In this document: positions 5,327-11,849 of the stretch, one piece after another | Position numbering within the stretch: the stretch's first letter is position 1 | Layout: each line of letters opens with the position of its first letter | Assembly: GCA_018901555.1 (NCBI GenBank) | Contig: JAHIER010000012.1 | Span: forward strand, 1 to 15,910 | Reading direction: 5' to 3' | DNA from: Patescibacteria group bacterium | GTDB lineage: Bacteria > Patescibacteriota > Minisyncoccia > UBA9983 | DNA length: 15,910 bases | Program-made: the position numbers and the translations under genes | The notes under the pieces: generated by a model | What the model saw: only the letters and a program-made list of their open reading frames with translations | Databases searched by the model: none | What the model was told of the DNA's origin: nothing

Positions 5327-6165
5327 AAAAATATAGACCAACAACTCCATCTAGAAGACAAATGACCGGCATAGATTACCGGAATGTTTTAACTAAAACA
5401 GAACCAGAAAAAGGTTTGACTAAGGGATTAAAAAGAGCTATGGGCAGAAATTCTGCCGGAAGAATTACCACACGCCATAAAGGCGGAGGTTCCAGGCGAT
5501 TATACAGAGAAATTGATTTTAAATATAATAAATATGATATTCCAGCAACAGTAAAATCAATAGAATATGACCCGAATAGATCTGGTTTGATTGCGTTAGT
5601 TGTTTATGCTGACGGAGAAAAAAAATATATTTTGGCTCATAATAATATTAAAGTAGGAGAAAAAATAATTACTTCGGAAAAAGCGGAAGTAAAAAATGGC
5701 AATCGTTTGCCATTGGCCAAAATTCCCGTAGGAACTTTTATTTATAATGTTGAAGTTAAGCCTAAGGGTGGAGCAAAATTAGGCAGATCAGCAGGTAATT
5801 ATATTGAAGTTTTGGCTCATGACCAGGGTTATGCTATGTTAAAAATGGCTTCAGGCGAAGTCAGAAAAATCCCGGAAAAATCATGGGCTAATATAGGGCA
5901 GGTTTCTAATGAAGAACATAAATTAGTAGTTATTGGCAAGGCCGGACGATCACGATGGAAAGGTATAAGGCCAACAGTTCGCGGTTCAGCCATGAATCCG
6001 TGCGACCACCCTTTTGGTGGCGGTGAAGGCAGGCAGGGAGCTGGAATGAGAAGACCGAAAAATAAATGGGGCAAAGGTGTTAGGGGAGTTAAAACCCGTA
6101 AGCGAAAGAAATATTCAAATATTTTTATTGTTCAAAGAAGAATTAAGAAAAAGAAAAACAAATAA
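5323..6165 (+). CDS. rplB: 50S ribosomal protein L2
   Basis: L2 is one of the most conserved large-subunit proteins, needed for subunit joining and peptidyl transfer. All marks are present in 280 residues: the N-terminal KKYRPTTPSRRQMTG, the central KGGGSRRLYREIDFKYNK, GTFIYNVEVKPKGGAKLGRS and the C-terminal GRSRWKGIRPTVRGSAMNP with CDHPFGGGEGR. The histidine matching E. coli His229 (first His of DHPH) is kept, while the second is Phe here. The lysine-rich C-terminus (RRIKKKKNK) is as expected. Start overlaps the rplW stop by four bases (ATGA), implying coupled translation. Confidence 0.97.
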   Translation: MKKYRPTTPSRRQMTGIDYRNVLTKTEPEKGLTKGLKRAMGRNSAGRITTRHKGGGSRRLYREIDFKYNKYDIPATVKSIEYDPNRSGLIALVVYADGEKKYILAHNNIKVGEKIITSEKAEVKNGNRLPLAKIPVGTFIYNVEVKPKGGAKLGRSAGNYIEVLAHDQGYAMLKMASGEVRKIPEKSWANIGQVSNEEHKLVVIGKAGRSRWKGIRPTVRGSAMNPCDHPFGGGEGRQGAGMRRPKNKWGKGVRGVKTRKRKKYSNIFIVQRRIKKKKNK

Positions 6166-6169
6166 ATTT

Positions 6170-6478
6170 ATGGCAAGAAGTATAAAAAAAGGACCTTATA
6201 TAGATCCGAAATTATTAAAAAAAATCAGTAAAATTAAATCGCAGGACAATGTGGTTATTAAGACTTGGTCAAGAGATTCACAAATATCGCCGGAAATGGT
6301 TGGTTATACTTTCGGAGTTCATAATGGAAAAGATTTTGTGCCGGTTAAAGTTATTGAAGAAATGGTCGGCCATCGTTTGGGAGAATTTAGTTTGACCAGA
6401 AAATTTATCAGGCATGGAGGTAAAATACAGAAAGAAATTGAAACGAAAAAGAAAGAATCAGTGATAACTAAAAAATAA
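6170..6478 (+). CDS. rpsS: 30S ribosomal protein S19
   Basis: S19 binds 16S rRNA in the 30S head next to S13. The ATG at 6170 gives MARSIKKGPYIDPKLLKKIS, the canonical N-terminus, followed by IKTWSRDSQISPEMVGYTFG, the conserved VHNGKDFVPVKVIEEMVGHR, GEFSLTR and a basic tail (102 residues). A longer reading frame starting at 6077 would overlap rplB by nearly 90 bases and add residues without similarity, so I reject it. It follows rplB after four bases and precedes rplV; an A/T stretch, not a Shine-Dalgarno site, precedes the ATG. Confidence 0.96.
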   Translation: MARSIKKGPYIDPKLLKKISKIKSQDNVVIKTWSRDSQISPEMVGYTFGVHNGKDFVPVKVIEEMVGHRLGEFSLTRKFIRHGGKIQKEIETKKKESVITKK

Positions 6479-6491
6479 TAAAAAATAATTT

Positions 6492-6839
6492 ATGACAGAA
6501 GTAATGGCAAAATCAAAATATTATAAAGTTACACCACGCAAAGTAAGATTGGTGGTTGGTTTGATTCGCGGTAAAAATGTAAAAGAAGCCATGATTCAAT
6601 TAAATTTTTTAGAAAAGAAATCAGCTCTGGCCGTATCTAAGCTATTGAAATCAGCCATTAGTAATGCTAAGCATAATTATAAAATAGATGTTGAAAAAAA
6701 TGATTTGTATATAAAAGAAATAAAAGTAGACGAAGGCCCGGTTTTAAAAAGATTTAGACCTGCATGGAGAGGAACAGTCAAGCCTTTTAAACGCAGAAGT
6801 TCCCATATAACAATTATTTTATCGGATAAAAAGAAATAA
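6492..6839 (+). CDS. rplV: 50S ribosomal protein L22
   Basis: L22 lines the nascent-peptide tunnel and contacts all 23S rRNA domains. The 115-residue sequence shows YKVTPRKVRLVVGLIRGKNV, SALAVSKLLKSAISNAKHNY and the C-terminal hairpin region RFRPAWRGTVKPFKRRSSHI that reaches into the tunnel (usual form RP.A.GRA..I..R.SHI). A second ATG four codons on (6504) gives MAKSKYYKVTP and is an equally possible start. Thirteen bases separate it from rpsS and two from rpsC. No Shine-Dalgarno sequence. Confidence 0.95.
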   Translation: MTEVMAKSKYYKVTPRKVRLVVGLIRGKNVKEAMIQLNFLEKKSALAVSKLLKSAISNAKHNYKIDVEKNDLYIKEIKVDEGPVLKRFRPAWRGTVKPFKRRSSHITIILSDKKK

Positions 6840-6841
6840 TT

Positions 6842-7501
6842 ATGAGCAAGACAGTACACCCATATTCATTTCGAATAGGAATTCTTTACGGCTGGAAGTC
6901 GCGTTGGTTCAATTTGAAAAAATATAAAAAATATTTAATGGCTGACGTGCTTCTTAGAGAATGGATGGAAAAAAAATTAAGGGGCATGTTTATTCAATGT
7001 ATTGAAATTGAAAGAACTCGAAATCATATGTTGATTATTATAAAAACTTCAAGACCCGGTTTATTGATTGGCAGAAAAGGAGAAGGTTCAGAAAAATTAA
7101 AACAGGAAATTTTAAAAAAATTAAATGATATAAAAGCTGAAATTCCACAGGAAGTGCGTCTTAATATAGAAGAAGTAAGATTTCCAGAAACGCACGCCAA
7201 AATTGTATCTCAGATGATTGCTGAAGGGCTGGAAAAAAGAATGCCTTTTAAAAGAGTGATGAAACAGACCTTGGAAAAGGTTATGGCTAACAGAGATGTA
7301 AAAGGCGCTAAGATTTCGTTGTCCGGAAGACTCGGTGGAGCAGACATGAGCAGATATGAATGGGTAAAAAAAGGAAGAATTCCTCTGCAGACATTAAGAT
7401 CAGACATTGATTTTGCTAGAGAAAGAGCGCATCTTCCTTATGGCGATTTGGGAATAAAGGTCTGGATTTATAAGGGCGAGCTTTTTGAAGAAAAAAAATA
7501 A
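6842..7501 (+). CDS. rpsC: 30S ribosomal protein S3
   Basis: S3 forms part of the mRNA entry pore of the 30S subunit and has helicase-assisting residues. The 219-residue protein starts MSKTVHPYSFRIGI (usual form GQKVNP.GFR.GI), carries the KH-type RNA-binding loop GLLIGRKGEGSEKL at 73-86 and a C-domain with RVMKQTLEKVMANRDVKGAK, SGRLGGADMSRYEWVKKGRI and PLQTLRSDIDFA. The start is two bases after the rplV stop. The C-terminus stops soon after the conserved GIKVWIYKGE without the long tail of many bacteria. Confidence 0.97.
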   Translation: MSKTVHPYSFRIGILYGWKSRWFNLKKYKKYLMADVLLREWMEKKLRGMFIQCIEIERTRNHMLIIIKTSRPGLLIGRKGEGSEKLKQEILKKLNDIKAEIPQEVRLNIEEVRFPETHAKIVSQMIAEGLEKRMPFKRVMKQTLEKVMANRDVKGAKISLSGRLGGADMSRYEWVKKGRIPLQTLRSDIDFARERAHLPYGDLGIKVWIYKGELFEEKK

Positions 7502-7507
7502 ATAATT

Positions 7508-7927
7508 ATGTTGTTTCCTAAAAAAGTAAAATTTAGAAAAAGTCAGAGAGGGAGAAAGAATCCCAAAAAGAAATCAATTGCTACCAGGGGATCAGTTTTA
7601 GCTTTTGGATCTTTTGGATTGAAAGCAGAGGAGCCTAAATGGATAAATTCTAAGCAGATTGAAGCTTCCAGAAAAACAATATCCAGATTTATCCAAAAAG
7701 GAGGAAAAATGTGGATTAGAATTTTCCCTGACAAGCCCATTACACAAAAACCGCCGGAAGTAGGCATGGGCAAGGGCAAGGGAGATCCAGTTGGTTATGT
7801 GGCTCCAGTTAAGTCTGGCACAGTAATTTTTGAGGTTGACGGAATTGATGAAAAAAATGCCCGTGAGGCCTTAAGAAAAGCCGGATCAAAATTACCATTA
7901 AGAACAAAAATAATTAGCAGAGAATAA
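7508..7927 (+). CDS. rplP: 50S ribosomal protein L16
   Basis: L16 helps position the aminoacyl-tRNA and completes the 50S A-site region. The 139-residue sequence has the basic N-terminus MLFPKKVKFRKSQRGR, FGSFGLKAEEPKWINSKQIE, RKTISRFIQKGGKMWIRIFP, and the loop PPEVGMGKGKGDPVGYVAPV. At residue 86 it has glycine (EVG-MGKGKG), where E. coli has Arg81 (VR-MGKGKG), the residue hydroxylated by RoxA/YcfD. It follows rpsC after six bases. In the usual operon rpmC (L29) comes next, but here rpsQ begins only four bases later. Confidence 0.96.
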   Translation: MLFPKKVKFRKSQRGRKNPKKKSIATRGSVLAFGSFGLKAEEPKWINSKQIEASRKTISRFIQKGGKMWIRIFPDKPITQKPPEVGMGKGKGDPVGYVAPVKSGTVIFEVDGIDEKNAREALRKAGSKLPLRTKIISRE

Positions 7928-7931
7928 TTTT

Positions 7932-8156
7932 ATGCCAAAAAAGAAATTAAAAGGAATAGTAGTTTCTGACGCAATGGAAAAAACCGTTGTGGTTCTTGTT
8001 AATAATTATAAAAAACATCCTAAATACAAAAAATATATTAAGATCAGCAAGAAATATAAAGCGCATGATCCAGAAAATAAATATAAAAAAGGAGACAGAA
8101 TTATGATAGAAGAATGCGCGCCAGTATCAAAAGATAAAAAATTCAAAGTATTATGA
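7932..8156 (+). CDS. rpsQ: 30S ribosomal protein S17
   Basis: This 74-residue OB-fold protein binds 16S rRNA at the base of the 30S body early in assembly. Its pattern KKLKGIVVSDAMEKTVVVLV, NYKKHPKYKKYIKISKKYKA, HDPENKYKKGDRIMIEECAP matches S17 well (G.V.SDKM.KT..V, H.KY.K...R..K..AHD). It directly follows rplP, rpmC being absent from between them. Its TGA stop overlaps the rplN ATG (ATGA at 8153-8156). Confidence 0.95.
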   Translation: MPKKKLKGIVVSDAMEKTVVVLVNNYKKHPKYKKYIKISKKYKAHDPENKYKKGDRIMIEECAPVSKDKKFKVL

Positions 8157-8524
8157 TTCAACCAAGAACAATGATGCAAGTAGCTGATAACTCAGGAGCC
8201 AAATTGGTTCAGGTTTTTAAAGTTTTGGGAGGAACCAGGAAACGATATGCGCGTATTGGAGATCTTGTGGTTATTTCAGTTAAATCTGCTGAGCCAAGAA
8301 AAATAGTAAAAAAGAAAGACGTTTTGCACGCTGTAGTTGTCAGACAAAGAAAGCCATTTAGAAGAAAAGATGGGTCTTATGTTCGTTTTGATGATAATGC
8401 AGTTGTTATAATTGAGAAGGGCAAGAAAGATCCTAAGGGCGGAAGAATTTTTGGTCCGATTCCAAGAGAACTTCAGGAAAAAGGATATGCAAAAATTATT
8501 TCATTAGCTCAAGAAGTCGTCTAA
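8153..8524 (+). CDS. rplN: 50S ribosomal protein L14
   Basis: L14 sits at the subunit interface and forms bridges to 16S rRNA; it is also the binding platform of the silencing factor RsfS. The 123-residue length and sequence are typical: MIQPRTMMQVADNSGAKLVQ, VLGGTRKRYARIGDLVVISV, HAVVVRQRKPFRRKDGSYVR, FDDNAVVII and the C-terminal RIFGPIPRELQEKGYAKIIS. The start overlaps the rpsQ stop by four bases, so translation is probably coupled. Confidence 0.97.
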   Translation: MIQPRTMMQVADNSGAKLVQVFKVLGGTRKRYARIGDLVVISVKSAEPRKIVKKKDVLHAVVVRQRKPFRRKDGSYVRFDDNAVVIIEKGKKDPKGGRIFGPIPRELQEKGYAKIISLAQEVV

Positions 8525-8528
8525 ATTT

Positions 8529-8837
8529 ATGAATATAAAAAAAGGAGACAATGTAAAAATAATTGCCGGCAAAGATCGTGGAAAAACGGGCAAGGTTACC
8601 CATGCCTTTCCGAAACTTAACCGTATTGTTGTTGAGGGAATTAATGTTCACAAGAGGCATAGAAAGCCAAAAAGGCAGGGGAAAAAAGGGCAGATTGTTC
8701 AGATGCCTATGCCGATCGATATTTCTAATGCAAAAATTATATGTTCTGGTTGCAACAAACCGACCAGAATCAGTAAAAAGATTGTCGGTACTCGCAAGGT
8801 TCGCGCATGTAAAAAATGCGGAGCCGAATTAGGATAA
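8529..8837 (+). CDS. rplX: 50S ribosomal protein L24 (zinc-ribbon form)
   Basis: L24 initiates 50S assembly by binding the 5' part of 23S rRNA. The KOW motif is at the N-terminus (KKGDNVKIIAGKDRGKTGKV), followed by VEGINVHKRHRKPKRQGKKG and MPMPIDISN. Two cysteine pairs, C72-x-x-C75 and C94-x-x-C97, form a probable C-terminal zinc site, seen in many but not all bacterial L24 proteins. It is the last gene of the cluster here; rplE, rpsN and rpsH, normally next, are missing. Its TAA stop directly abuts the stop codon of recG on the opposite strand, with no base between. Confidence 0.96.
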   Translation: MNIKKGDNVKIIAGKDRGKTGKVTHAFPKLNRIVVEGINVHKRHRKPKRQGKKGQIVQMPMPIDISNAKIICSGCNKPTRISKKIVGTRKVRACKKCGAELG

Positions 8838-10985
8838 TTATTCGAAATGAATAATGTTATTTCTGCTTAATTTTTCCCGCACTAGCGGGGATTTTTTTAA
8901 TTCTGGATCTTGATTTAATAAATTCTGCGCTTCTAAGCGCGCGGCTTCCACCATTTTTATATTTTTCAGAGCCTCCATGCCTAAATCAGAAACTCCCCAT
9001 TGTTTAGTTCCGCCTAATTCACCTGCGCCACGAAATTGCAAATCATATTCAGCCAGTTCAAAACCGTTTTTTGTCTTGACCAGCGCATCTAATCTTTCCT
9101 TGGTTTTAGAAGATTTGGAATCAGTGAAAATAAAACAATAGGGCTGGTAAGTGCTTCGCATTACTCGCCCGCGCAATTGATGCAATTGCGCCAGTCCGAA
9201 TCTGTCAGCGCCTTCAATAACAATCATGGTGGCATTAGGCACATCAATACCGACTTCAATAACTGAAGTGGAAACCAGAATTTGTATTTTATTGGCGCGA
9301 AAATCTTCCAATATTTTTTCTTTTTCTTTTGGTTTAAGTTTGCCGTGCAGAATCTCTATTTTAAATTCTGAAAAAATTTTTTCCTGAAGAATTTTAGCTT
9401 CAGCCTTAACTGCTTTAACATTCAGAGCATTTAATTTTTCCGGATCTGGTTCGTCAATACGCGGACAAATTATATAAGCCTGCCGGCCATCATTTATTTC
9501 TTGGCGAATTTGTTCATAGGCGCGATCGCGTTGGTTTGGTGGCACAACCACAGTCATAATTTTTTTTCTGCCTGGCGGAGTTTCATCTAAAAGCGATAAA
9601 TCCAAATCGCCATAAATAGTCAAGGCTAAAGTTCGTGGAATAGGGGTGGCAGTCATAGAAAGAAGATGAGGCAACCTGCCACGTTTATTTGTCAACGTGG
9701 CAGGTTGATGAACAAGTTGCGCGCGCTGGCGGGTGCCAAAACGGTGTTGTTCGTCAATAATAACAAAAGCAAGATTTTTAAATTTAACATTTTTTTGTAT
9801 TAAAGAATGAGTGCCTATTAAAATAGGTATTTCGCCATTGGCTGTCCATTTTAATAACTGACTTTTGGAAATATGAGTTGCTTCATTGATTTTCACCTTG
9901 GAAGGATATTTTTTACATTCTGAAGAAGTAATCAATCCGATTTTGGTTGTGAGGCGCAGTTGTGAAAAATAATTTATAAAAGATTGAAAATGCTGCTGGG
10001 CTAAAATTTCCGTAGGCGCCATATAAGCCACTTGAAAACCATTTTTAACAATGGCATAAGTAGCAACCACAGCAACCGCGGTTTTGCCTGAACCAACATC
10101 TCCTTCTAAAAGGCGGGACATGGGAGAATTTTTAGAAAAATCATTAATAACATGCCCGATGCTTTTTTGCTGGGCATTGGTAAGAGTAAAAGGAAAAATT
10201 GAAATAAAGTTATCCAGTTCTTTTTGCGAAATTTTTATATTAAAAGAATCATGATTTTTGAATTCATTTTTTTCTTTTAAGCGCGCCAGCTGAATAAAAA
10301 AGATTTCTTCAAAAGCAAAACGTTTGCGAGCTACTTCAGCGTCGTTTTCTTTTTGGGGCGCATGAATAAAGAGCAAGGAAGATTTTAAAGAAGGGAGATG
10401 ATATTTTTTTAATATTTTTTCAGGGATAGGATCATCAATCCAAGGGCTACCCTTGGGAATATTCCAAGGGTAGCCCTTGGAAATTCTGCGGATTGCGGAA
10501 CGGATCCAAAGCGAAGTGATACCTCTAGTTTCCGGATAAACAGCCAAAAGAGAACCGCCTTCTCCTAAATTTTCATAAGAACTGATTTTTTCATAAGACG
10601 GGTTAGCTAAGTAAAGCCCATTTTTGCCAGAAGTAATTTTCCCTGTTAGAGCAACTTTGTCGCCGATTTTTAAAATATTGGCAATATATGGTTGACGAAA
10701 CCAGACAGCTTTAATGTTTCCGGTAAAATCGCTGATTACTGCTTGGGTATAATGTAATTTTTTAAACCGGGCGCGTTCATTTTTTAAATCTGTAATTTTT
10801 CCGTAAACAGTAGTTTTGTCATTTTGCTGCAGGTCAATTATATTTTTTCTTTCTGAAAAATTTTCATAACGCGAAGGAAAATAAAAAAGAAGATCTCCGA
10901 TCTTTTTTAATCCTAGATTATGCAAGGCCTTTTTTTGGCGCTCAGTGATTCTAAATTCTTTTTCAACAGTGGAATTTAGGTCCAT
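8838..10985 (-). CDS. recG: ATP-dependent DNA helicase RecG
   Basis: RecG remodels stalled replication forks and Holliday junctions. The ATG at 10985 gives 715 residues: N-terminal wedge/OB domain (GLKKIGDLLFYFPSRYENF, residues 24-43 region), then a superfamily-2 helicase with Walker A GDVGSGKT (295-302), DEQH (411-414), MTATPIPRT (444-452), HQLRGRV (602-608; followed by MRS rather than the usual GRG) and the translocation motif ending RGAGELGGTKQWG. An upstream-extended frame to 11114 merely translates the tRNA-Ser and is rejected. The ATG lies one base beyond the tRNA 3' end. Two long perfect inverted repeats lie in coding sequence, at residues 169-183 and 427-438, both apparently in-frame additions in linker or loop regions. 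The stop abuts rplX. Confidence 0.95.
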   Translation of the reverse strand: MDLNSTVEKEFRITERQKKALHNLGLKKIGDLLFYFPSRYENFSERKNIIDLQQNDKTTVYGKITDLKNERARFKKLHYTQAVISDFTGNIKAVWFRQPYIANILKIGDKVALTGKITSGKNGLYLANPSYEKISSYENLGEGGSLLAVYPETRGITSLWIRSAIRRISKGYPWNIPKGSPWIDDPIPEKILKKYHLPSLKSSLLFIHAPQKENDAEVARKRFAFEEIFFIQLARLKEKNEFKNHDSFNIKISQKELDNFISIFPFTLTNAQQKSIGHVINDFSKNSPMSRLLEGDVGSGKTAVAVVATYAIVKNGFQVAYMAPTEILAQQHFQSFINYFSQLRLTTKIGLITSSECKKYPSKVKINEATHISKSQLLKWTANGEIPILIGTHSLIQKNVKFKNLAFVIIDEQHRFGTRQRAQLVHQPATLTNKRGRLPHLLSMTATPIPRTLALTIYGDLDLSLLDETPPGRKKIMTVVVPPNQRDRAYEQIRQEINDGRQAYIICPRIDEPDPEKLNALNVKAVKAEAKILQEKIFSEFKIEILHGKLKPKEKEKILEDFRANKIQILVSTSVIEVGIDVPNATMIVIEGADRFGLAQLHQLRGRVMRSTYQPYCFIFTDSKSSKTKERLDALVKTKNGFELAEYDLQFRGAGELGGTKQWGVSDLGMEALKNIKMVEAARLEAQNLLNQDPELKKSPLVREKLSRNNIIHFE
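8876..8898 (+). terminator. terminator of the ribosomal operon, inside recG
   Basis: CCCGC (8876-8880), loop ACTA and GCGGG (8885-8889) form a tight stem, followed by GA and seven Ts (8892-8898) on the plus strand. It lies 39 bases after the rplX stop, within the last 20 codons of the convergent recG (residues around KKSPLVREKLS). On the minus strand the arrangement lacks a T-tract after the stem, so it should act only on rplX transcripts. Confidence 0.75.
9672..9707. repeat. 14-bp perfect inverted repeat inside recG
   Basis: CAACCTGCCACGTT (9672-9685) and AACGTGGCAGGTTG (9694-9707) are exact reverse complements around an 8-base loop. It encodes RecG residues 427-438 (QPATLTNKRGRL), in the loop between DEQH and MTATPIPRT, a place where RecG proteins vary in length. 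Likely a palindromic element that entered in frame. Confidence 0.85.
10439..10481. repeat. 18-bp perfect inverted repeat inside recG
   Basis: TCCAAGGGCTACCCTTGG (10439-10456) and its exact reverse complement (10464-10481) flank the 7-base loop GAATATT. Each arm is also internally palindromic (CCAAGGG-CTA-CCCTTGG), so the 43 bases contain four alternating copies of one 7-base word. It encodes RecG residues 169-183, a period-8 peptide repeat KGYPW...KGSPW, lying between the wedge domain and the first helicase domain. Confidence 0.9.
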
Positions 10986-10986
10986 A

Positions 10987-11073
10987 CGGAGAGGGAGGGA
11001 TTCGAACCCTCGGAGGGGTTGCCCCCTCAACACATTAGCAGTGTGTTCCTTTCGGCCACTCAGGCACCTCTCC
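10987..11073 (-). tRNA. tRNA-Ser (anticodon GCU)
   Basis: The reverse strand folds as a class II tRNA of 87 bases: acceptor GGAGAGG/CCTCTCC with discriminator G, D-arm CCTGAGTGGCCGAAAGG, anticodon arm ACACA-CTGCTAA-TGTGT with anticodon GCT (forward 11037-11039), long variable arm built on GGGG-CAA-CCCC, and T-arm GAGGG-TTCGAAT-CCCTC. It reads serine AGC/AGU codons. CCA is not encoded. The gene ends one base before the recG start codon, so the two are very probably one transcript. Confidence 0.95.
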
Positions 11074-11085
11074 AAATCGTTATAT

Positions 11086-11114
11086 ATTTTAATATATTTA
11101 TGTTGTTTTAACAA
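11086..11114 (-). promoter_or_regulatory. putative promoter for tRNA-Ser and recG
   Basis: On the reverse strand TTGTTA (11114-11109), 17-base spacer, TAAAAT (11091-11086). Transcription would start near 11079, about six bases before the tRNA 5' end. No separate promoter can fit between the tRNA and recG, so this would serve both. Confidence 0.45.
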
Positions 11115-11163
11115 TAGTATTTAGATGCGCATTCGCAATCATTATTTTTTCAATAAAATAATT

Positions 11164-11820
11164 TTATCCTCGCGCTACTACGAAGCCAATGGCTTTTTTG
11201 GCGCCCCCAGCTTTCAGAGTTTTAATGCATTCGCGCATAGTTGCGCCGGTGGTAGAAATATCATCTATCAAAATTATTTTTTTATCTCGTATTAAATCCG
11301 CATTTCTAACTTCAAAAGCGTTCTCAAGATTTTTTAATCTTAGTTCGCGATTCTTAACAGAAACTTGCGTAGGCGTTTCTTTGATTTTATAAAGGACATT
11401 TGTTAGACATTCGGATGTTTGTATTTCCGAAGGTTTAACCTTTGTAAAAAATTTTTGCGCAATTAATTCTGATTGATTAAATCCGCGTTCTTTCATCCGG
11501 TTTTTGTGCAATGGAACAGGAATAATCAGCCAATCATTTCCAATTGCCTTAGATTCAAGTCTTTGAAAAATTAGTTCAGACAATGGTTCAGCTATTTCTT
11601 TTCTGCCTTTATATTTAAGTTGCCAGACTGATTTTCTAATAATATCGTCATTGTAATCTGTGGCAGCATAAACATTGCCTATTTTAATAAAAGATGGATA
11701 ATCAATTTTACTAAAACATTCTGGACAAATTCCGCCAACGGGCGGATTTTCCTTTTTACACCCCAGGCATTTCTGGGGAAAGATAAAATTAAGTACGGTG
11801 TGGATAAGTTTTTTAATCAT
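11164..11820 (-). CDS. comF: ComF family phosphoribosyltransferase-like protein
   Basis: ComF proteins are needed for DNA uptake in naturally competent bacteria, apparently handling incoming single strands in the cytosol. The 218-residue protein has an N-terminal four-cysteine zinc site (C18-x-x-C21, C32-x-x-C35), the conserved PVPLHKNRMKERGFNQSELI (101-120) and the phosphoribosyltransferase motif IILIDDISTTGATM (182-195). Length is close to the family norm. It is transcribed away from the pilM operon from a shared 29-base gap, a sensible partnership since type IV pili draw in DNA. The start ATG lies five bases behind a TATATT element, so its message may be leaderless. An A/T hairpin (ATTATTTT...AAAATAAT) follows the gene but is a poor terminator. 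Confidence 0.9.
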   Translation of the reverse strand: MIKKLIHTVLNFIFPQKCLGCKKENPPVGGICPECFSKIDYPSFIKIGNVYAATDYNDDIIRKSVWQLKYKGRKEIAEPLSELIFQRLESKAIGNDWLIIPVPLHKNRMKERGFNQSELIAQKFFTKVKPSEIQTSECLTNVLYKIKETPTQVSVKNRELRLKNLENAFEVRNADLIRDKKIILIDDISTTGATMRECIKTLKAGGAKKAIGFVVARG

Positions 11821-11825
11821 ACAAT

Positions 11826-11831
11826 AATATA
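11826..11831 (-). promoter_or_regulatory. possible comF -10 element
   Basis: TATATT on the reverse strand lies five bases before the comF ATG (11820). The alternating AT sequence makes exact placement uncertain and no convincing -35 is visible. Confidence 0.25.
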
Positions 11832-11838
11832 TATATGG

Positions 11839-11844
11839 TATAAT
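11839..11844 (+). promoter_or_regulatory. pilM operon -10 element
   Basis: A perfect TATAAT, preceded by TGG, lies five bases before the ATG at 11850. No good -35 is seen; its place would lie at about 11816-11821, inside the comF start. With this spacing, transcription would begin at about the ATG, or 11 bases before the alternative ATG at 11862. Confidence 0.45.
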
Positions 11845-11849
11845 ATGTT

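Noticed and set aside
5695..5714. 8-bp inverted repeat AATGGCAA/TTGCCATT in rplB
   Set aside because: It encodes GNRLPL, a conserved L2 segment, so the pairing is probably chance rather than an inserted element.
6077..6169. Longer S19 start inside rplB
   Set aside because: The added 31 residues show no S19 similarity and overlap rplB by almost 90 bases; MARSIKKGPY at 6170 is canonical.
1339..8156. TGA recoding (code 25 or 4)
   Set aside because: TGA ends smpB, rplW, rpsQ and the GIY-YIG gene in the right places, and no in-frame TGA interrupts a conserved protein.
10986..11114. 43-residue N-terminal extension of RecG
   Set aside because: The extra residues (NDLERCLSGRKEHTANVLRG and neighbours) are a translation of the tRNA-Ser gene. 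RecG similarity begins after the ATG at 10985.
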